Source: Sphingomonas desiccabilis (GTDB taxonomy: Bacteria; Pseudomonadota; Alphaproteobacteria; Sphingomonadales; Sphingomonadaceae). Taken from it: a stretch of 64,000 bases of DNA. The notes beneath the pieces are model-generated. The model saw only the letters and a list, made by a program, of their open reading frames with translations. It was not told the DNA's origin and did no database searches. Shown here piece by piece: positions 16,991 through 26,318 of this stretch (positions within the stretch are counted from its first letter, which is position 1; each line of letters opens with the position of its first letter). Where the stretch lies: contig NZ_SDPT01000002.1 in NCBI RefSeq assembly GCF_004135605.1, positions 1,054,001-1,118,000 on the forward strand, written 5' to 3'. Made by a program: the position numbers and the translations under genes.

Positions 16991-17169
16991 GCGCGACCCT
17001 CCTGCTCGGCGATATAGGTCTCGATCCGCGCCACCGTGTCGGGCCGCGGCTCGCGTCCGTTGCGCAGGTCGCCGACCAGCCGCGGGTCGTGCACCGCGTT
17101 CCGCCCGAACAGCGTCGGCGGCATGCCGCTCGCGTGCAGGAACCGGTCGATCTTCTGCAGAATTGTCAC
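16987..17169 (-). CDS. Small basic protein, probable DNA-binding regulator, 60 aa
   Basis: Starts with GTG at 17169 behind CAGGAGATTGTCAG. The sequence contains TLFGRNAVHDPRLVGDLRNG followed by REPRPDTVARIETYI. This 'FGR-x-AV-x-DP-x-LV-x-DLR-x-GR' pattern recurs in short alphaproteobacterial proteins, and its two-helix layout looks like a minimal helix-turn-helix (inference). The gene is divergent from an S24 LexA-like repressor, and a perfect inverted repeat covers its start codon and lies beside its ribosome site. It could be a Cro-like partner of that repressor. Confidence 0.6.
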   Translation of the reverse strand: MTILQKIDRFLHASGMPPTLFGRNAVHDPRLVGDLRNGREPRPDTVARIETYIAEQEGRA

Positions 17170-17177
17170 CTGACAAT
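17162..17177. promoter_or_regulatory. Operator-like inverted repeat at start of the 60-aa gene
   Basis: ATTGTCA, 2-base spacer CC, TGACAAT: perfect 7-bp arms. It includes the GTG start codon and abuts the Shine-Dalgarno sequence of the leftward gene, so a bound protein or an RNA hairpin here would block its expression. Confidence 0.5.
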
Positions 17178-17197
17178 CTCCTGATTCGCGTCTTTCC

Positions 17198-17212
17198 GTT
17201 CCCGTTCTGTTC
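17198..17212. promoter_or_regulatory. SOS (LexA) box, GTTC-N7-GTTC
   Basis: GTTCCCGTTCTGTTC is an exact match to the alphaproteobacterial LexA direct-repeat site, placed in the intergenic region between the S24 repressor gene and the 60-aa gene. An additional GTTC sits inside the spacer. The same pattern is in the lexA promoter of this window. About two such matches are expected by chance in 64 kb, so location is the main support. Confidence 0.55.
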
Positions 17213-17230
17213 TTGCAAATCCAACTTGTC

Positions 17231-17244
17231 TAGGAAGATTCCTA
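17231..17244. promoter_or_regulatory. Operator-like inverted repeat before the S24 repressor gene
   Basis: TAGGAA, 2-base spacer GA, TTCCTA: perfect 6-bp arms, ending 15 bases before the GTG start of the S24 gene. A plausible autoregulatory operator. Confidence 0.45.
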
Positions 17245-17259
17245 CGGCTAGGGAGGGGC

Positions 17260-17877
17260 GTGGAACCGGAGCAGCAACGCACGGTGCTCGCCGCTCTTGC
17301 GGCAGAGCGGGGCGAGAGCCTGGCTGCGCTGTCGCGGCTGCTCGGACGCAACGCCGCCTATCTCCAGCAATATCTGGAGCGCGGCAGCCCGCGCATGCTG
17401 CGGGAGGAGGACCGCGAGAAGCTGGCCCGCTACTTCGGCGTTCCGGAGGCGCGCCTGGGAGGTCCGGCGGTGCCGCACAGCGTCGCGGTCCCGCGCCTGG
17501 ACCTTGCGGCCTCTGCCGGCCCCGGCGCCCTGGTCGAACGGGAATCCGCCGCGCCGCTGCGCCTGGACGGTGAGTTCGTCCGGCGGCTCGGCGTGCGGCC
17601 GGAGGTGCTGTCAATGATCGCCGTGCGCGGCGACTCGATGGCGCCGACGCTGGAGGATGGCGATTCGATTCTGGTCGACACCGGCGCGCGCGACGGCGGG
17701 GAGGGCGTCCAGGTCGTCCGGCACGAGGGCGTCCTGCTGGTGAAGCGCCTGCGCAAGACGAAGGAAGGCACCGCTCTCGTCAGCGACAATCCCGGATACC
17801 CGCCCATCCCGGTGCGTACGGGGGACCGGCTGGAGATCGTGGGTCGCGTCGTCTGGCTAGCCCGGCGCCTGCGTTGA
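17260..17877 (+). CDS. LexA-like transcriptional repressor with S24 self-cleavage domain
   Basis: A 205-aa protein. Residues about 5-62 form an XRE-like helix-turn-helix (LAALSRLLGRNAAYLQQYLE). Residues about 75-205 are an S24/LexA-type peptidase domain with Ser126 in RGDSMAPTLEDGD and Lys162 in LLVKRLRK; Ala86-Gly87 in LAASAGPG is the likely autocleavage bond. These are the residues needed for RecA-stimulated cleavage, as in CI and LexA. The start is GTG after GGGAGGGGC. It is divergent from a small regulator-like gene, with an exact SOS box between them. No phage genes are nearby, so this appears to be a chromosomal regulator; its targets are unknown. Confidence 0.85.
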   Translation: MEPEQQRTVLAALAAERGESLAALSRLLGRNAAYLQQYLERGSPRMLREEDREKLARYFGVPEARLGGPAVPHSVAVPRLDLAASAGPGALVERESAAPLRLDGEFVRRLGVRPEVLSMIAVRGDSMAPTLEDGDSILVDTGARDGGEGVQVVRHEGVLLVKRLRKTKEGTALVSDNPGYPPIPVRTGDRLEIVGRVVWLARRLR

Positions 17878-17880
17878 TCG

Positions 17881-18138
17881 TCAGCGGCGGTCGAGCAGCC
17901 ACACCGCCAGCGCGATCGCGACGCCCGCCGCCGCTCCGACAAGAAAGCCGATCGTCGGCTGGTGGAAGCCGGCGGCCCCGAGGATCGTTCCGCCGAGCAC
18001 GCCGGCCGCGATGGCGAAGCCGCCGGCAGCGGCGTTGCGGGAGGGGCGCGGTTCCATTCCCTGCCTCTGCCATGTCGCCGCGATGTGCGCCAGCCATGCG
18101 GCACCATCCGAACGGATCGCCTCGCGCGTGCGGCGCAT
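17881..18138 (-). CDS. Small membrane protein, 85 aa
   Basis: A basic, soluble N-terminus (MRRTREAIRSDGAAWLAHIA) is followed by two hydrophobic helices separated by a short turn (GFAIAAGVLGGTILGAAGF and GFLVGAAAGVAIALAVWLL) and a short basic end DRR. No family recognised. An adjacent GTG at 18141 is an alternative start. It converges on the S24 gene, 3 bases between stops. Confidence 0.65.
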   Translation of the reverse strand: MRRTREAIRSDGAAWLAHIAATWQRQGMEPRPSRNAAAGGFAIAAGVLGGTILGAAGFHQPTIGFLVGAAAGVAIALAVWLLDRR

Positions 18139-18197
18139 CACCGGCCGCCGTGCCTAAACGATTGGCGAGTGCCGTGAAGTCGGTCTAGGGAACCACT

Positions 18198-20168
18198 ATG
18201 TCGTGGCCCTCCCGCCGGCTCGTCCTGCTCGCTGCCGCCGGGTGCGTCACCGCACTCGCGCCCGCAGGCGCGCGTGCGCAGCAGGCACCTGCTGCGCCGG
18301 CCTCGCCCGACGACCTCGGCTCGACGCTCGATCCCGCCTCGCCGCTGTCCCCCATGCCCGACATCGGCGTCGACTGGCCCGACCTGTCGCCGGATCCTGC
18401 CGAGGCGGCCGCCGCCACGGACCAGGCCGTCGACCTTGCGACGGTGGAGCGCCGCTACGGCTATCGCATCGCCGGTATCGACAATATCGGCGGCGACCTG
18501 TTCCGCCAGCGCTTCGAGGAACTCTCGACGCTGCGCGCCAACGAGGCGCATCCGGCCAATGCCGCGCAGATCGATCGCCGCGCGCGCGAGGACGCAGCGC
18601 TCCTCAACGACCTGTTGCGCAACGAAGGCTATTTCGACGCGCGGGTGACGACCTCGACCGCGGCGGAGGAGGGCAGGCTGCTCGTCACGCTGCTGGTCGA
18701 GCCCGGGCCGCTCTACCGCTTCCAGCAGGTGACGCTGCCGGGCGCCGAGGACGCGGGCGCCAAGGCGCCGGCGATTGAGACTGCCCTGCGCGTGAGGCCA
18801 CAGGACCCGGTGAACGGCGACGCGATCGAAGCCGGCGAGGATCGGGTGCGCACGGCGGTAGGGAGGGAGGGATTCCCCTTCGCGCGGGTGCGTCCGCCCG
18901 TCGTGGTGGTGGATCATGCGACGCGCACCGCCACGCTGGAGATGCCCGTCACCCCCGGCGGCGAGCGGCGCTTCGGCCGGATCACGACGCCCGACGCGCG
19001 CGTGTTCGACGGCGAGCATGTGCAGGAGATCGCCCGCTTCGATCCCGGCGACCCCTATGACGCGGCCGAGGTCGACGATCTGCGCCGCGCGATCGTCCAG
19101 ACCGGGCTCGTCTCCTCGGTCCGCGTGCGCGAGGTGGAGGGCGTTGCCCCCGGCACGGTCGATCTCAACGTCGCGCTCGAACCCGCGCCCCCTCGCACCA
19201 TCGCGGGCGAGCTCGGCTACGGCACGGGCGAGGGCGCGCGCGCAGAGGTCAGCTGGACACACCGCAATCTCTTCCCGCCCGAAGGGGCGCTGACGGTGCG
19301 CGGCGTGCTCGGCACGCGCGAGCAACTGGGCGCGCTCACCTTCCGCCGCAACAACTTCCGCGGACGCGACCGGGTGCTCACGGGCCAGATCTCGGCCTCG
19401 CACCTCGAGCGCGACGCCTATGAGGCGGATACCTTCTCCGTCTCGGGCGCGCTGGAGCGGCAGACCAACATCTTCTTCCAGAAGACCTGGACCTGGTCGC
19501 TCGGTGCCGAGTTGGTCGCCACCGACGAGCGCGACGTGATCGTCTCCACCGGTGAGCCGCGGCGGCGGACCTATTTCATCGCGGCTGCCCCCACGTCGCT
19601 CAACTACGACGGGTCGGACGACCTGCTCAATCCGACCCGCGGCTTTCGGCTGGGGGCCCGGGTGAGCCCGGAGCTGTCGCTGTCGGGCAAGGCGTTCGGC
19701 TATACCCGCGCGCAGATCGACGCCAGCGCCTACCAGCCGGTCCGCGACGGGGTGGTAGTGGCGGGCCGGGTCCGGCTGGGCTCGATCCTGGGTGCGCCGC
19801 GCGACGCGGTGGCGCCGTCCCGCCGTTTCTATGCCGGTGGCGGCGCGTCGGTGCGGGGCTATGGCTATCAGGACATCGGCCCGCGCGACCCGAACAACGA
19901 CCCCATCGGCGGGCGCAGCCTCGCGGAGTTCTCGCTTGAGGCACGCGTGCGCGCCTTCGGCAATTTCGGCGTGGTGCCGTTCCTCGACGGCGGCAACATC
20001 TACACCTCGACGCTGCCGGACTTCTCCGGCTTCCGCTACGGCGCGGGGCTGGGCGTGCGCTACTATTCCAGCTTCGGGCCGATCCGCATCGACGTGGGAA
20101 CGCCGCTCAACCCGCAAAAGGGAGACCCGCGCGTCGCCGTCTATGTCTCGCTGGGGCAGGCATTTTGA
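18198..20168 (+). CDS. tamA: TamA outer-membrane Omp85-family protein
   Basis: The outer-membrane part of the translocation and assembly module, which helps insert autotransporters and other outer-membrane proteins or lipids. The protein has 656 aa with a signal peptide (LVLLAAAGCVTALAPAGARA, cleavage after ARA-QQ), an Ala/Pro-rich linker, POTRA repeats (about residues 85-330), and a C-terminal 16-strand barrel domain with the Omp85 motif ASVRGYGYQDIGPRD and a terminal strand ending in Phe (VYVSLGQAF). It follows AGGGAACCACT. Its stop overlaps the start of tamB by four bases, as expected for the TamA-TamB pair. Confidence 0.92.
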   Translation: MSWPSRRLVLLAAAGCVTALAPAGARAQQAPAAPASPDDLGSTLDPASPLSPMPDIGVDWPDLSPDPAEAAAATDQAVDLATVERRYGYRIAGIDNIGGDLFRQRFEELSTLRANEAHPANAAQIDRRAREDAALLNDLLRNEGYFDARVTTSTAAEEGRLLVTLLVEPGPLYRFQQVTLPGAEDAGAKAPAIETALRVRPQDPVNGDAIEAGEDRVRTAVGREGFPFARVRPPVVVVDHATRTATLEMPVTPGGERRFGRITTPDARVFDGEHVQEIARFDPGDPYDAAEVDDLRRAIVQTGLVSSVRVREVEGVAPGTVDLNVALEPAPPRTIAGELGYGTGEGARAEVSWTHRNLFPPEGALTVRGVLGTREQLGALTFRRNNFRGRDRVLTGQISASHLERDAYEADTFSVSGALERQTNIFFQKTWTWSLGAELVATDERDVIVSTGEPRRRTYFIAAAPTSLNYDGSDDLLNPTRGFRLGARVSPELSLSGKAFGYTRAQIDASAYQPVRDGVVVAGRVRLGSILGAPRDAVAPSRRFYAGGGASVRGYGYQDIGPRDPNNDPIGGRSLAEFSLEARVRAFGNFGVVPFLDGGNIYTSTLPDFSGFRYGAGLGVRYYSSFGPIRIDVGTPLNPQKGDPRVAVYVSLGQAF

Positions 20169-23100
20169 GCGACGAGGAAACGCCCGAAGCGCCGGCGGTC
20201 ACCGTGCGTCGGCGCGGGCGCTGGGCGCGGCGGATCGCGGGCGCCCTGCTGCTGGTGCTGGGCGCGATCGCCGCGCTCCTCCTGCTGCTCGACACCGGTC
20301 CCGGCCATCGGCTGATCGCCAGCCGGGTGGCGGCGCTCCAGCCCAAGGACGGCATGCGCTACCGGATCGGCCGCATCGAGGGCTCGATCTACGGCCGCGC
20401 GCGGCTGATCGACGTGCGCGTCTACGATCCCAAGGGGCTGGTCTTCCGCGCACCCGTCGCCAACCTCGACTGGAGCCCTTTCGCCTGGTTCTCGAACCGG
20501 CTCGACATCACCCGCCTGGTCGTCCCGCGCGGCATCCTCGCGAAGCTGCCGCAGCCGCGCCCGACCGGGCGCAAGGGTCCCATCCTTCCCGGCTTCGACA
20601 TCCGGATCGGTGCGCTCCGCATCGATCGGCTTGAGGTGGGGCCGGCGGTTACGGGCGTGGCGCGCGTCGGCAGGCTACAGGGCCGCGCCGACATCCGTTC
20701 CGGCCGCGCGCTGGTCGATCTCGCCGCGCGCGTCGACGGCAGCGATCTGTTGCGGGTCCATCTGGATGCGGAACCGGATCGGGATCGCTTCGACGTCGCC
20801 ACCCGCGCGATCGGCCGCGCCGACGGCGTGCTTGCCCAGCTCTCGGGCATCCGGCGCCCGCTGACCCTGCGCATCGACGGCGACGGCACCTGGACCCGCT
20901 GGCAGGGCAGTGCGCTCGGGATCGCCGGCGACACGCGCGTCCTCGACCTCACTCTCGGGAACCGCGCCGGCGCCTACACGCTCGGCGGCACGCTGGCGCC
21001 GGCATCGTTGCTCAACGGCAAGCTCCAGCGGCTGTCCTCGCCGCGGGTCCTCGTCGACGGCGCCGCGACGCTTGCCAATCGCCGGCTGGAGGGAAGGCTG
21101 GGGCTTCGCTCCGGCGCGCTCGCGCTGGAGGCGGAGGGCGGACTCGACCTGGCGCGCCGCGCCTATCGCGACCTGCGCCTGCGTGCGCGACTGCTTCGGC
21201 CCGCCGCGCTGTTTCCCAACATGTCGGGCCGCAACATCGAGCTGCGGGCGATCCTGGAGGGGGAGTTCTCGACCGCGGCGTTCGACTATCGCCTCACCGC
21301 CGATCGCCTCGCGTTCGACGACACGGGCTTCGAAGTCGCCCGGGCGAGCGGCAAGGGCAGGCTTTCGCCAGCGCCCGTGACGGTGCCGATCCGAGTGACT
21401 GCTCAGCGCGTGACCGGCGTCGGCGACGTCGCGGGCGGCATCCTTCGCAACCTGTCGGTCGACGGCGCGCTGAAGGTTACGGCGCGCACGCTGACGGGCA
21501 CGAATCTCCGGCTGCGCTCGGACAAGCTCAACGGCACGATCATGCTGGTGCTCGATCTGCGGAACGGCCGCTATGAAGTCGGGCTGACGGGCGGTCTCCG
21601 GCGCTATCTGATCCCGGGCCTCGGCATCGTCGACGTCCAGTCCCGCCTGACGGTGGTGCCGGGGCCGAACGGCCGGGGAACGCGGATCTTCGGGCGGGGC
21701 GCCGCGCAGATGGTGCGGCTCGACAACGGCTTCTTCCGCTCGCTCACCGAAGGCCTGCCCCGCATCACCACCGGGCTGGAGCGGGGCTCCGATGGCGTGC
21801 TCTACTTCCGCAACCTCGTGCTGACCTCGCCGGGGCTGACGCTCAGCGGCAATGGCTTGCGGCGGCGCGACGGCACCTTCCGCTTCGTCGGGCAGGGACG
21901 CCAGCGGACCTATGGCCCGGTCTCGCTCGTGCTCGACGGCCGTATCGAGAAGCCGACGCTCGACCTGCGCTTCCAGCGGCCGAACGACGCGCTGGGACTC
22001 AGCGACGTGACCGCACACCTCGATCCGACCGCCGAGGGCTTCGCCTTCACCGCACAGGGCGGCTCGCGGCTCGGCCCCTTCGCGGGCGCCGGGCGCATCC
22101 TGCTCCCACGCGGGCAGGACGCGAGCATCGCGGTCGATCGCCTGGACGTGAGCGGCACCCGCGCGAGCGGCGCGATCGCGATCGTCGAGGGCGGGTTCGA
22201 CGGCCGGCTGGCATTCGGGGGCGGCGGCCTCTCGGGAGAAGTTCGCTTCGTGCCCCAGGCCGGGATCCAGCGGATCGACATCACCGCCGACGCCCGCAAT
22301 TCCCAGTTGGGCGGGCAGGGGCGCGTGCGCACCGGCCGACTGGAAGCGAGCCTGCTGCTCGATCCGGACGGGACCACGATCGACGCCACCCTGACGGCGC
22401 AAGGCCTGCGGCGTGGCGCGCTCTCGATCGCGCGGCTTGCCGCCAACGCCAAGCTGCGCGATGGCGAGGGCGAGGTGCGGGCGTCCATCGCCGGGTCGCA
22501 GGGGCGCGCCTTCGCCATCCAGTCGGTCACCCGGGTCACTGCCGACGAATACCGCGTCCAGGCCCAGGGTACCCTGGACGGCCGTACGCTCCGCCTGGAG
22601 TCGGCCGCGGTGGTCCGGCGCGACCCGAACGGCGGGTGGCGGATCGCGCCGACCCGCTTCACCTTCGCCGGTGGGGAAGCGCAGGCCTCGGGACGCTTCG
22701 GTGGCGGCGACACGCAAGTTGCGCTGCAACTCACCCGCATGCCGCTGTCCGTGCTGGACATCGGCTACCCGGGCCTTGGCCTCAGCGGAAACGCATCCGG
22801 CAAGCTCGACTATGCGCTGCACGACGGCGTGCCGAGCGGACGGGTCAACATGACGGTGCGCGGCCTCTCGCGCGCCGGCCTGGTGCTCGCGTCGCGGCCG
22901 ATCGACATCGGGCTCGCGGCCGTGCTCGATTCCGACAAGGTCGGCGCGCGGGCGCTGCTGGCCAGCGGCGGCAAGATTATCGGCCGCGCCCAGGCCCGGC
23001 TCGCGCCGCTGAGGGGCGGCGGGACGCTGGCGAGCCGCATCGCCAACGCCCCGCTCGCGGCGCAGCTGCGATACGACGGCCCGGCCGATACGCTGTGGCG

Positions 23101-24334
23101 GATCACCGGCATCGAACTGTTCGACCTTTCCGGGCCGCTGGCGATCGGCGCCGACATCGGCGGCCGGCTGGCCGACCCGCAGATCCGCGGATCGCTCCGC
23201 GCGACCAACGCCCGGATCGAAAGCGGTGCCACCGGCACGGTCCTGACGCAGGTGAACGCACAGGGGCGCTTTGGTGGATCGCGGCTGGTGATCGATCGCT
23301 TCTCGGCCAGCGACGGCCGTTCGGGGCAGGTGAGCGGCACCGGCACCTTCGATCTCGCCGCCGTCCGCGGCTTCGGCATCGACCTCGCGCTGGAGGCGCA
23401 GCGCGCCCGGCTCATCAACACCGACACGCTGGCGGCCACAGTCACCGGCCCCATCACCATCCGTTCGGACGGTTCGGGCGGCATCATCGGCGGCGAAGTG
23501 CGCCTGAACGAAGGCCGCTACCAGCTCGGCAAGGCGTCCGCGAGTGCGCCGCTGCCGCGCATCGCCATCCGCGAGATCAACCTGCCGGGCGGCGACGAGC
23601 AGGACGAGGTTCCGCGTCGTCCGTGGCGGCTGAACCTGCAGGCGCGCGCCACCAAGGGGCTTATGGTATCCGGCCTCGGCCTCACCAGCGAATGGTCCGC
23701 CGATCTCACCATCCGCGGCGAGCCCACCAATCCGTCGATCCGCGGACGTGCCGACCTCGTCCAGGGCGATGTCGAGTTCGCGGGCCGCGAGTTCGAGCTG
23801 GAGCGCGGGAACATCCGCTTCGACGGGTCGGTGCCCGCGAATCCCGCCCTCGACATCTCCGCCGATGCGGACGCCGAGGGACTGAACGCCACCATTCGCG
23901 TGACCGGCACGGCGCTGAAGCCGGAGATCGACTTTACCAGCACGCCCGCGCTGCCGCAGGACGAACTGCTATCGCGCCTGCTGTTCGGCACCTCCATCAC
24001 CAACCTGTCGGCGCCCGAGGCGCTGCAGCTCGCGGCCGCGGTGGCGGCACTGCAGGATGGGGATACCGGCCTCAACCCGATCAATGCGGTGCGCCGCGCG
24101 ACCGGGCTCGACCGCCTGCGCATCCTGCCGGCCGATCCGCAGACGGGCCAGGGCACGTCCGTCGCCGCAGGCAAATATCTGACGCGGCGGCTCTATGCTG
24201 AGATCGTCACCGACGGGCAGGGCTATTCGGCGACCAACGTCGAGTTCCGCGTCACCCGCTGGCTCTCGCTGCTTTCCTCCATCTCCACCATCGGCCGCCA
24301 GAGCGCTAACCTTCGCGTTTCGCGAGACTATTGA
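20165..24334 (+). CDS. tamB: TamB translocation/assembly module protein
   Basis: Inner-membrane-anchored periplasmic protein of 1389 aa, the partner of TamA. An N-terminal transmembrane helix (IAGALLLVLGAIAALLLLLD) is followed by an AsmA-like long beta-rich region of repeated amphipathic strands that would form a hydrophobic groove bridging the periplasm. The C-terminal TamB (DUF490) domain is clear: ATKGLMVSGLGLTSEWSADL, GRADLVQGDVEFAGREFELE, and LPQDELLSRLLFGTSITNLS. The start is a TTG inside the tamA stop (TTGA), which implies translational coupling. Lipid transport between membranes is the current view of the family. Confidence 0.93.
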   Translation: MSDEETPEAPAVTVRRRGRWARRIAGALLLVLGAIAALLLLLDTGPGHRLIASRVAALQPKDGMRYRIGRIEGSIYGRARLIDVRVYDPKGLVFRAPVANLDWSPFAWFSNRLDITRLVVPRGILAKLPQPRPTGRKGPILPGFDIRIGALRIDRLEVGPAVTGVARVGRLQGRADIRSGRALVDLAARVDGSDLLRVHLDAEPDRDRFDVATRAIGRADGVLAQLSGIRRPLTLRIDGDGTWTRWQGSALGIAGDTRVLDLTLGNRAGAYTLGGTLAPASLLNGKLQRLSSPRVLVDGAATLANRRLEGRLGLRSGALALEAEGGLDLARRAYRDLRLRARLLRPAALFPNMSGRNIELRAILEGEFSTAAFDYRLTADRLAFDDTGFEVARASGKGRLSPAPVTVPIRVTAQRVTGVGDVAGGILRNLSVDGALKVTARTLTGTNLRLRSDKLNGTIMLVLDLRNGRYEVGLTGGLRRYLIPGLGIVDVQSRLTVVPGPNGRGTRIFGRGAAQMVRLDNGFFRSLTEGLPRITTGLERGSDGVLYFRNLVLTSPGLTLSGNGLRRRDGTFRFVGQGRQRTYGPVSLVLDGRIEKPTLDLRFQRPNDALGLSDVTAHLDPTAEGFAFTAQGGSRLGPFAGAGRILLPRGQDASIAVDRLDVSGTRASGAIAIVEGGFDGRLAFGGGGLSGEVRFVPQAGIQRIDITADARNSQLGGQGRVRTGRLEASLLLDPDGTTIDATLTAQGLRRGALSIARLAANAKLRDGEGEVRASIAGSQGRAFAIQSVTRVTADEYRVQAQGTLDGRTLRLESAAVVRRDPNGGWRIAPTRFTFAGGEAQASGRFGGGDTQVALQLTRMPLSVLDIGYPGLGLSGNASGKLDYALHDGVPSGRVNMTVRGLSRAGLVLASRPIDIGLAAVLDSDKVGARALLASGGKIIGRAQARLAPLRGGGTLASRIANAPLAAQLRYDGPADTLWRITGIELFDLSGPLAIGADIGGRLADPQIRGSLRATNARIESGATGTVLTQVNAQGRFGGSRLVIDRFSASDGRSGQVSGTGTFDLAAVRGFGIDLALEAQRARLINTDTLAATVTGPITIRSDGSGGIIGGEVRLNEGRYQLGKASASAPLPRIAIREINLPGGDEQDEVPRRPWRLNLQARATKGLMVSGLGLTSEWSADLTIRGEPTNPSIRGRADLVQGDVEFAGREFELERGNIRFDGSVPANPALDISADADAEGLNATIRVTGTALKPEIDFTSTPALPQDELLSRLLFGTSITNLSAPEALQLAAAVAALQDGDTGLNPINAVRRATGLDRLRILPADPQTGQGTSVAAGKYLTRRLYAEIVTDGQGYSATNVEFRVTRWLSLLSSISTIGRQSANLRVSRDY

Positions 24335-24400
24335 TCGGCACCTCCGCCCGGGTCGGGCGTTGAGCACAGCGGAAACTGGTGCTGGGGGAATCGCTTTCGC

Positions 24401-26176
24401 ATGACAACGCCGCAAATCCTGTCCGTCTGCGTGCTGACGGGCATGATGCTGCTCTTCATCTGGGGGAAGTTCCGCTACGACGTCACGGCGGTCATCGCCC
24501 TGCTCGCGGCGATCGCCCTGGGCCTGGTGAAGCCGGAAGACGCCTTCAGCGGCTTCTCCGACGATATCGTCGTGATCGTCGCCTCCGCCCTGGTCATCAG
24601 CGGCGCGGTGCAGCGCTCCGGCGTGATCGAACGGATGCTCCGGGTGGTGCAGAAATATGTGACCCGGCTTCCTTCTCAGCTCATGGTGCTGTGCGCCTCG
24701 GTGGGGTTCGCCTCCGCGCTGGTGAAGAACATCGGTGCGCTCGCCATGCTGATGCCCGCCGCCTTCCAGATGGCGAAGCGCTCCAAGAGCTCGCCTTCCG
24801 CGCTGCTGATGCCGATGTCGTTCGCGTCGCTGCTGGGCGGCCTCATGACCCTAGTCGGCACCTCGCCGAACATCATCGTCAGCCGCGTGCGCGAGGACAT
24901 GACCGGCACGCCGTTCCGCATGTTCGACTATCTGCCGGTGGGGCTCGGCCTGACCGTGATGGGGCTGCTGTTCCTGCGCTTCGGCTACCGCCTGCTGCCG
25001 GGCGACCGCCGCGCCGCCCCGACGATGGGTGAGGCGCTCGACATCCAGGACTATGTGACCGAGGCACGCGTCGCCGAGCGGTCCGAGGCGGTGGGGGAGA
25101 CCATCGCCGCCTTTGTCGCGCGCCACGGCCATGACGTCACGGTCACGCAGGTGCTGCGCGCCGGTATCCGCACGACGCCCTGGCGCGAGCTCGAGCTCCG
25201 CGCCGGCGATGTCCTCATCCTAGGCGGCGCGCCCGACACGCTCGAACAGGTCATCGCGGGTGACGGACTGGAGCTGGAGGGGCACGACCGCGCCCAGCCG
25301 CAGGGCAGCGAGCACGACGAGGTCGGCGTGATCGAAGCGGTGCTGGGCGTCGACTCGGTGCTCGTCGGCCAGACGGCCGGACGCATGCTGCTCCAGGCGC
25401 GCTATGGCGTGAACCTGATCGCGATCTCGCGCCGGGGCGAACGGCTGACGCGCCGCCTCGCCAACACCGTGCTCTGCCCCGGCGACGTGGTGGTGCTGCA
25501 GGGGCCGCTCGGGCTGCTGCCGGAGCGACTTCGCATGCTGGGCTGCCTGCCGCTCGCCGAACGCTCGCTGCGGCTGGGCAACGCGCGCAAGGGGCTTCTG
25601 CCGCTGGCGGTGCTGGCGGTCGCGATGGCCGCAACGGCCAGCGGTCTCGTCCCGGTTGCGGTCGCCTTCTTCGCTGCTGCGGCCATCGTGATCCTGACGG
25701 GATCGCTGCCGGTGCGGGACGCCTATAGCCACATAGAATGGCCGATCCTGGTGATGCTGGGCGCGCTGATCCCGGTCAGCGACACGCTGCGCACGACGGG
25801 CATGAGCGACATCATCGGCGTCTGGCTCGCGCAGACCGCTGCGTCGCTCCCCGTCTGGGGCGCGGTGGGCCTGATCCTGGTCGCCGCGATGGCGGTCACC
25901 CCGTTCCTAAACAACGCGGCCACCGTGCTAGTGATGGCGCCGATCGCCGCGACCTTCGCAGGCGATCTGGGGTATCGGCCGGAGGCGTTCCTGATGGCGA
26001 CGGCGGTGGGCGCGGGCTGCGACTTCCTCACCCCGATCGGTCACCAGTGCAACACGCTGGTGATGGGCCCGGGCGGCTATCGCTTCGGCGACTATGCGCG
26101 GCTGGGTGCGCCGCTGTCGCTGCTCGTCCTGCTGCTCGGGACGCCCCTGATCCTGTGGGTGTGGCCGGTCCACTGA
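24401..26176 (+). CDS. SLC13-family (DASS) transporter with two internal RCK_C domains
   Basis: A 591-aa inner-membrane protein. Hydrophobic helices at about residues 5-200 and 400-591 flank a soluble middle that looks like two RCK_C (TrkA-C) domains (TPWRELELRAGDVLILGGAP and NTVLCPGDVVVLQGPLGLLP). The transport core has the SLC13 signatures VKNIGALAMLMP, TLVGTSPNIIVS and later PFLNNAATVLVMAP with TPIGHQCNTLVMGPGGYRFGDY. Such proteins move dicarboxylates, sulfate or other anions with Na+ or H+; substrate not assignable. The gene starts 66 bases after tamB. Confidence 0.88.
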   Translation: MTTPQILSVCVLTGMMLLFIWGKFRYDVTAVIALLAAIALGLVKPEDAFSGFSDDIVVIVASALVISGAVQRSGVIERMLRVVQKYVTRLPSQLMVLCASVGFASALVKNIGALAMLMPAAFQMAKRSKSSPSALLMPMSFASLLGGLMTLVGTSPNIIVSRVREDMTGTPFRMFDYLPVGLGLTVMGLLFLRFGYRLLPGDRRAAPTMGEALDIQDYVTEARVAERSEAVGETIAAFVARHGHDVTVTQVLRAGIRTTPWRELELRAGDVLILGGAPDTLEQVIAGDGLELEGHDRAQPQGSEHDEVGVIEAVLGVDSVLVGQTAGRMLLQARYGVNLIAISRRGERLTRRLANTVLCPGDVVVLQGPLGLLPERLRMLGCLPLAERSLRLGNARKGLLPLAVLAVAMAATASGLVPVAVAFFAAAAIVILTGSLPVRDAYSHIEWPILVMLGALIPVSDTLRTTGMSDIIGVWLAQTAASLPVWGAVGLILVAAMAVTPFLNNAATVLVMAPIAATFAGDLGYRPEAFLMATAVGAGCDFLTPIGHQCNTLVMGPGGYRFGDYARLGAPLSLLVLLLGTPLILWVWPVH

Positions 26177-26318
26177 TCCGGCGCTGCAACTGCGTCGGCG
26201 CGTCGGCCGATGGCCCGTGCGATCCTTGAAGGGCGAGGCGCACCATGGGCGCCGAAGTGCGCTCGCACAGGGGAGCGACAAGGGCTCGGAGGACGGAAAA
26301 TTCTCGCGAGCGACGGGT

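Noticed and set aside
17260..17877. Prophage remnant around the S24 repressor
   Set aside because: Neighbours are ordinary chromosomal genes (glycosyltransferase-linked protein, tamA/tamB) with no integrase, att repeats or change in base composition.
20675..22822. 715-aa minus-strand open frame
   Set aside because: Lies wholly antisense within tamB, with Arg/Gly/Gln-rich shadow composition.
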